A stretch of 64,000 nucleotides of DNA from Muricea muricata (Eukaryota > Cnidaria > Anthozoa > Malacalcyonacea > Plexauridae), in contig OY979725.1 of NCBI GenBank assembly GCA_963855995.1, positions 1,488,001 through 1,552,000 on the forward strand. The letters run 5' to 3'. The notes under the pieces are model-generated. The model did no database searches. It was given only the letters and a program-made list of their open reading frames with translations, and was not told the origin of the DNA. Below are positions 61,834 through 64,000 of this stretch, in pieces. How positions within the stretch are numbered: position 1 is the stretch's first letter; each line of letters opens with the position of its first letter. The position numbers and the translations under genes were made by a program.

Positions 61834-63608
61834 TTCGAGTTTTCGAAGCAGACGCAAAATTTAAACAAAGTTGTTGCGAAATTTGAGCGGCAAGAATCAC
61901 GGTAACACCACTGACTAGCACAGAACGTCACGCCGTCGCCACGTGAATCGATCCTCCTTCACGCGTATGGTTTTTTGTAGAAGAACAATCCACACACGTG
62001 ACCCAAAACACATACGCGAAATGTTTTAGCGCAAAAATATTCGACAATGTTACCAGTATGAAACATGAAATCCCTGCTTTATGTACTAGCACTTTTGTAA
62101 ATTGTCTTCCAAAAGAACAATCCAATACACCCCCAACCCTCCCCCACAATTTTTTAGTAGAATATATGGGCAAAGCGCAAAAATTATAACGGATCATTTT
62201 TACTGTAAATACAGCCAACTCCCAATCATCTTCATGTTGACAAGAGAGAGTTACGTAGAAACATAACTCTCTAATGTTAGCTCAAGCAAACATCGGGAGA
62301 GTTAACAGATTGGGCGTGGTCGTTTGGGAAGGTGGGCGTGGTTCGGGCATAACTCACCAAAATCATAACTCTCCGAGATAACTCTCCACTTCATAACTCT
62401 CCGTTTAGCCGGTCCCGTTGCTACCGGTGAAACGACTTGTTTCTAAGGGGTGGGGGTTACGTTGCCGCATTTTACCTGTGCTTCGCTGACATTGTTATCA
62501 TTTGCGTTTCAGTCTCAAGCGTCAAGCGATTGTCGATATGTTGTTATGAGTCCTCTGATACAGGTTTTCGACTAATATGCGTAAATCTTCCAAGCTTATT
62601 TGTTTTAAAATTTATCCATTTGCTGGTTTTCAGTTTACATTAACAACAACATGGGCCAATATGACTAAAACGTATAAATGTGTAAGTCACGCCCAGCAAA
62701 GTGCATGTCAAACGCAGTAGGTTTGAGATGTCTAACGCAACATTTTAACTGTACAAACCATTGTGTAAAACCTGAAATAAACCGCGACCCTTCTGCTTAA
62801 AGGCAAATGGTAATAATAATGTCGACGAAGCACGTGTAAAAAGCAGCAAAACGGCTTCTCTCTAGCATGTCAACGTAAACCTCGCCCCATAGATACAAGT
62901 CCTTCCACCATCAGCAACTGTCAATTTTGAACAGCCCAACGTGCGCTGGAAACGCGTGTTGTTTCACGGTCAAATGAAATCGGCTGTAATGGTGATTGAA
63001 AAACATAAGAAACATTAGATCTAAAAGCATACCGTGTACTGTATCAGTACTGTATACAGGCCATGTTAGAGCGTATTTTAATGTTGTTTGTATCCTCATG
63101 AAAAGCAGGTATTATATTTCTTTACTTTTCGTAAGTTGTAACTATTTATCTATAGTATTTAGTTCTCCTGCGTGTTAAATCCTGATGAGAATTCCGTGCG
63201 TAAATAAAATTTTAATAACAATAATTTTTTTAATCAGTTCTGTTTTGAAATCAAGTTTCCTGACGTACAAATCATGCAAATAACCCTCCCCCGCCACCTC
63301 CCCTCACCTCTATGAATCTCTCAACTCCCGCACTTCACCACGAAAAAGCGGCGGGAAGAGGCAACCCCCACTCTTATCTTCCACCCCACCTCCTAAAATA
63401 GGCAATGCGCCAATGCTCGTAATCCGAGAATCGGAAATACGTCAACTCATTTGGGCATAGCCCACCCACTAGCTGCTCGCGTCGAACAAAAAATGCGGTG
63501 TGCGATATAGCGTTTATTTTCTCAGATTACGAAGGGAATAATAAAGCCGAGTTTCTCTCCAAATTTTCGTCGACTAGTGTTGAAAAACCCCGGTAAATTC
63601 TTCTTGTT
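61834..63608. other. Head-to-head spacer between FAH and a secreted-protein gene
   Basis: A patch at about 62240-62405 repeats ATAACTCTC five or more times in both orientations, with a GGGCGTGG pair inside; it may be a small repeat element. The rest (to 63608) is unremarkable, with C-rich runs near 63290-63390. Both promoters must lie in this 1.8 kb; no core promoter motif was recognised. Confidence 0.45.
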
Positions 63609-63687
63609 ATGGAAGGGACCTTGGCCAGTCGTGTAGCTCTTGGCGTCTTGCTTCTTGTTGCAAGTGTTTTGAAGAGCGAAGCCGAAG
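63609..63687 (+). CDS. First exon of a secreted or membrane protein (partial)
   Basis: ATG opens MEGTLASRVALGVLLLVASV, with LKSEAE before a GTAGGT donor in phase 1. This is a classic cleavable signal peptide with a phase-1 junction, as commonly seen in front of extracellular modules. No second exon with a recognisable domain follows before the window ends, so the family is unknown. The TATGG context and proximity to FAH in divergent orientation fit a true start. Confidence 0.65.
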
Positions 63688-64000
63688 GTAGGTATTTGTT
63701 TTAGAAAAATGCATCGTTACAATAGCGTGAATTTGTCACGATATTTTTATAAAGTTTCGCTTTTGTACAATGAAGTATTTAATGGCTTTTACGAGATTGC
63801 TTTAGCGCTTTACTCTGTGATATTTTCGCGTCGAACAAGCTTTTTATTTTCTACGTACTTTGTGTTCAAGCAATACCATGCAGAATTTTATCGGCATTAA
63901 ATCGACAATGGCGGACAAAGGGTATCGAATAGCCGAATCAAAGCTGCCATAAATAGCACATCTGCGAGATTTCGAGACACTTTACAACTATGCAATGCTC

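Overview
The window is animal nuclear DNA with short introns and AT-rich flanks. It carries many small inverted-repeat elements and word-like intronic repeats. I judge it most likely an anthozoan cnidarian (sea anemone or coral). This rests on gene style and repeat style only, not on a diagnostic marker.

Layout. Positions 1-2272 are a ~127-bp satellite that reverses orientation near 530. Positions 2273-6361 hold small repeats and no convincing gene. At 6362-9336 (minus) lies a beta-1,4-galactosyltransferase whose last exon or exons I could not find. Positions 10132-44844 (minus) form one giant secreted gel-forming mucin-like gene, read here as 30 coding exons and about 7,416 codons. In protein order it has a signal peptide, a Cys-rich segment, a Kunitz domain, five EGF repeats, two more Kunitz-like modules, three VWD-C8-TIL assemblies, and a 16.8-kb Pro/Thr/Ser-rich exon. 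It ends with a VWC-like segment and a C-terminal cystine knot (CTCK). At 47399-49323 (minus) is a MANSC-domain single-pass membrane protein. At 50215-55077 (plus) is mitochondrial FAD glycerol-3-phosphate dehydrogenase without EF-hands. At 55783-61833 (minus) is fumarylacetoacetase, complete at 419 residues. From 63609 (plus) the signal-peptide exon of another secreted protein begins and runs out of the window.

The standout is the mucin. Its glycosylation exon is a higher-order tandem array: about 51 copies of a 79-residue unit are punctuated by 13 copies of a 105-residue unit. Six consecutive super-repeats are exactly 1,263 bp, and others contain 2, 3 or 5 short units. The three VWD assemblies and CTCK suggest a disulfide-linked polymer, but the N-terminal EGF/Kunitz block is unusual for a gel-forming mucin, and only VWD2 keeps an intact CGLC motif. 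A galactosyltransferase gene starts about 0.8 kb beyond the mucin stop codon on the same strand, and its enzyme class could act on such a protein.

MANSC and glycerol-3-phosphate dehydrogenase are head-to-head (0.9 kb apart). The dehydrogenase and fumarylacetoacetase are tail-to-tail (0.7 kb). Fumarylacetoacetase and the last secreted gene are head-to-head (1.8 kb). Exon borders were set by hand from GT/AG sites with phase bookkeeping; every junction used keeps frame.
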